Positions 5,431-6,366 of a DNA stretch of 6,366 nt are shown here, piece by piece. This DNA is from an uncultured Oscillospiraceae bacterium. Lineage in GTDB: Bacteria; Bacillota; Clostridia; Oscillospirales; Acutalibacteraceae. The stretch is from NCBI GenBank assembly GCA_900552225.1, contig URYX01000107.1, positions 1 through 6,366 of the forward strand, written 5' to 3'. The notes under the pieces are model-generated. The model saw only the letters and a list, made by a program, of their open reading frames with translations, ran no database searches and was not told the origin of the DNA. Made by a program: the position numbers and the translations under genes. The stretch's first letter is position 1. Every line of letters begins with the position of its first letter.

Positions 5431-5685
5431 ATGCCCAATATCCAATCTGCCAAGAAGCGCGTGAAGGTTATCTCGGTCAAGACCGCTCGCAACAAGGCGG
5501 CCCGTTCCGCTCTGAAGACGGAAATCAAGAAGGCCAACGCTGCGATTGAGAACGGTGCCGAGAACAAGGACGCGGCTGTGCGCGAGGCGATCAAAAAGAT
5601 CGACCAGGCGACGGCCAAGGGACTCCTGCACAAGAATACCGCTGCACGGAGAAAGTCCGCCCTCGCCAAAAAGGCGAACGCCTGA
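5431..5685 (+). CDS. rpsT: 30S ribosomal protein S20
   Basis: S20 is a small basic helical protein that binds 16S rRNA early in 30S assembly. The 84-residue product has the family hallmarks: MPNIQSAKKRVKV at the start, an Ala/Lys-rich helical body, and AKGLLHKNTAARRKSALAKK near the end. Length is normal for bacterial S20. The ATG at 5431 is chosen over the in-frame GTG at 5425, since GGAGG (5419-5423) is 7 bases from the ATG and overlaps the approach to the GTG, and S20 proteins normally begin MPNI. It is a one-gene unit with its own promoter and terminator. In Bacillus, rpsT lies near holA; here holA is not in view and holB lies downstream instead. Confidence 0.98.
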   Translation: MPNIQSAKKRVKVISVKTARNKAARSALKTEIKKANAAIENGAENKDAAVREAIKKIDQATAKGLLHKNTAARRKSALAKKANA

Positions 5686-5737
5686 TTTTTGCAGACACCG
5701 TGTCACTGTCTGTGAAAATCCCCTCAACAAAGCCAAC

Positions 5738-5778
5738 AAAAGCAGCCCACGCCGACTAACCCACGGCAGGCTGCTTTT
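5738..5778 (+). terminator. Intrinsic terminator of rpsT
   Basis: AAAAGCAGCC (5738-5747) pairs with GGCTGCTTTT (5769-5778), and GCCG (5751-5754) can pair with CGGC (5764-5767) inside the loop. The stem runs directly into a T-run (5775-5780). It lies about 50 bases past the rpsT stop, with only a weak 6-bp hairpin (5692-5712) between. Confidence 0.88.
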
Positions 5779-5823
5779 TTGCATTTTCTGCTGCAATTTT
5801 TTTGAAAATTCCCGCAAAACTCC

Positions 5824-5852
5824 TTGTCACGCCCTCTGAAATACGGTATAAT
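5824..5852 (+). promoter_or_regulatory. Sigma-A-type promoter of darA
   Basis: TTGTCA (5824-5829) and a perfect TATAAT (5847-5852) are 17 bases apart. Transcription would begin near 5859 with a leader of about 48 nt ending in GGAGGAGG (5892-5899), 7 bases before the ATG. Confidence 0.88.
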
Positions 5853-5906
5853 AACAAAGGATATGCAGCGATATATTCGCTCGGTCAATACGGAGGAGGC
5901 TCACCT

Positions 5907-6227
5907 ATGAAACTCATACTCGCCATTGTCAACAAGGACGACAGCAACGCTGTCTCCTCCTCGCTGACAAAAGAGGGCTTTTCGGTCACCAAGCTGGCCA
6001 CGACCGGAGGCTTTCTGATGGCCGGCAACACGACCTTCCTGGTCGGCACGGACGACAACCGCGTGGACGAGGTGCTCGGGATTATCGAGAAGCGCTGCAA
6101 AAAGCGCACTCAGGTGGTTCCCAGCAACACCTACGGAACCGGGGCCTATACGTCCTTCCCCGTGGAGGTCACGGTGGGCGGTGCCACCGTATTCGTGCTG
6201 AACGTCGATCGGTTTGAGCGGCTATGA
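5907..6227 (+). CDS. darA: Cyclic-di-AMP-binding PII-like protein DarA (PstA/YaaQ family)
   Basis: DarA is a trimeric cytosolic PII-like protein that binds cyclic di-AMP; its downstream partner is not established. The 106-residue product is close to the roughly 109 residues of Bacillus DarA. It shows the family features: MKLILAIVNKDD as first strand, the ligand-site segment TTGGFLMAGNTT (32-43), and GIIEKRCKKRTQ (58-69) before the long loop. The ATG at 5907 follows GGAGGAGG at ideal spacing; the open frame back to 5802 crosses the promoter and is not translated. The stop overlaps the next start (ATGA at 6224-6227), implying translational coupling with holB. In Bacillus the order is tmk-darA-yaaR-holB; here yaaR is missing and tmk is not upstream. 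Confidence 0.95.
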   Translation: MKLILAIVNKDDSNAVSSSLTKEGFSVTKLATTGGFLMAGNTTFLVGTDDNRVDEVLGIIEKRCKKRTQVVPSNTYGTGAYTSFPVEVTVGGATVFVLNVDRFERL

Positions 6228-6366
6228 TACCGTCCGGAACCCGCTGGAGCGCCCTGTGCGGCAACGCGCGGCTGAAGGAGCAGCTGTCGGCCTTTGCCGA
6301 CGCTGACCGCTTCCCCCACGCGCTGCTGCTGGAGGGCCCGGCCGGCAGCGGTAAGCGCACCGCCGC
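6224..6366 (+). CDS. holB: DNA polymerase III delta-prime subunit, N-terminus only (cut by window end)
   Basis: Only 47 codons are visible. They start MIPSGTRWSALCGNARLKEQ and include the AAA+ entry RFPHALLLEGPAGSGKRT (29-46), whose P-loop GPAGSGKR has Arg where Ser/Thr is usual, a departure seen in clamp-loader delta-prime subunits. Delta-prime is part of the replication clamp loader. The ATG overlaps the darA stop by four bases and has only a weak purine stretch upstream, so translation probably depends on darA. Position after darA supports holB over DnaX, though a DnaX-like AAA+ protein cannot be fully excluded from this fragment. Confidence 0.82.
   Translation, partial: MIPSGTRWSALCGNARLKEQLSAFADADRFPHALLLEGPAGSGKRTA

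Noticed and set aside
5692..5712. CAGACA/TGTCTG hairpin after rpsT
   Set aside because: Only 6 bp with no T-run; the strong terminator 30 bases later explains transcript ending.
1..6366. CRISPR array, tRNA, insertion sequence or prophage attachment site
   Set aside because: I found no regularly spaced repeats, cloverleaf, transposase or integrase-like protein on either strand.

Overview
The window reads as chromosomal DNA of a GC-rich member of the Firmicutes, most likely class Clostridia (an Oscillospirales/Ruminococcaceae-like gut anaerobe is my best guess from protein style). The basis is strong AGGAGG-type ribosome sites, sigma-A promoters of TTGnnn-N17-TAnnnT form, a LysM-G5-M23 cell-wall peptidase, luxS, and a darA-holB pair. 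I cannot name the species.

Minus-strand block (1-5319). Transcription runs right to left through four units. A 92-residue two-helix membrane protein of unknown function (4985-5263) comes first. Next is an exported GH18-like putative glycoside hydrolase with a C-terminal membrane tail (3380-4768). A short lipoprotein (2632-3135) is then followed 23 bp later by luxS (2075-2608), probably as one operon. A membrane-anchored M23 peptidase with LysM and G5 domains (63-1811) ends the block. Each unit has its own recognisable promoter. Terminator-like hairpins follow each, with support ranging from strong (GH18-like gene) to weak or cut off by the window edge (M23 gene).

Plus-strand block (5370-6366). 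rpsT (ribosomal protein S20) is divergent from the small membrane protein gene and ends in a strong terminator. darA (cyclic-di-AMP-binding PII-like protein) has its own promoter and overlaps the start of a gene cut by the window end that looks like holB (DNA polymerase III delta-prime subunit).

Three minus-strand products act at or outside the membrane (peptidase, GH18-like protein, lipoprotein), giving the region a cell-envelope flavour, while luxS recycles S-ribosylhomocysteine and yields the AI-2 precursor. I see no mobile element, CRISPR array, tRNA or rRNA, and no convincing new multi-gene system. The most striking unexplained structures are non-coding: a perfect 38-bp palindrome at the predicted transcription start of the M23 gene (1893-1930), and a 22-bp inverted repeat with an 8-nt bulge behind the small membrane protein gene (4872-4972). 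No gene-free stretch exceeds 300 bases.
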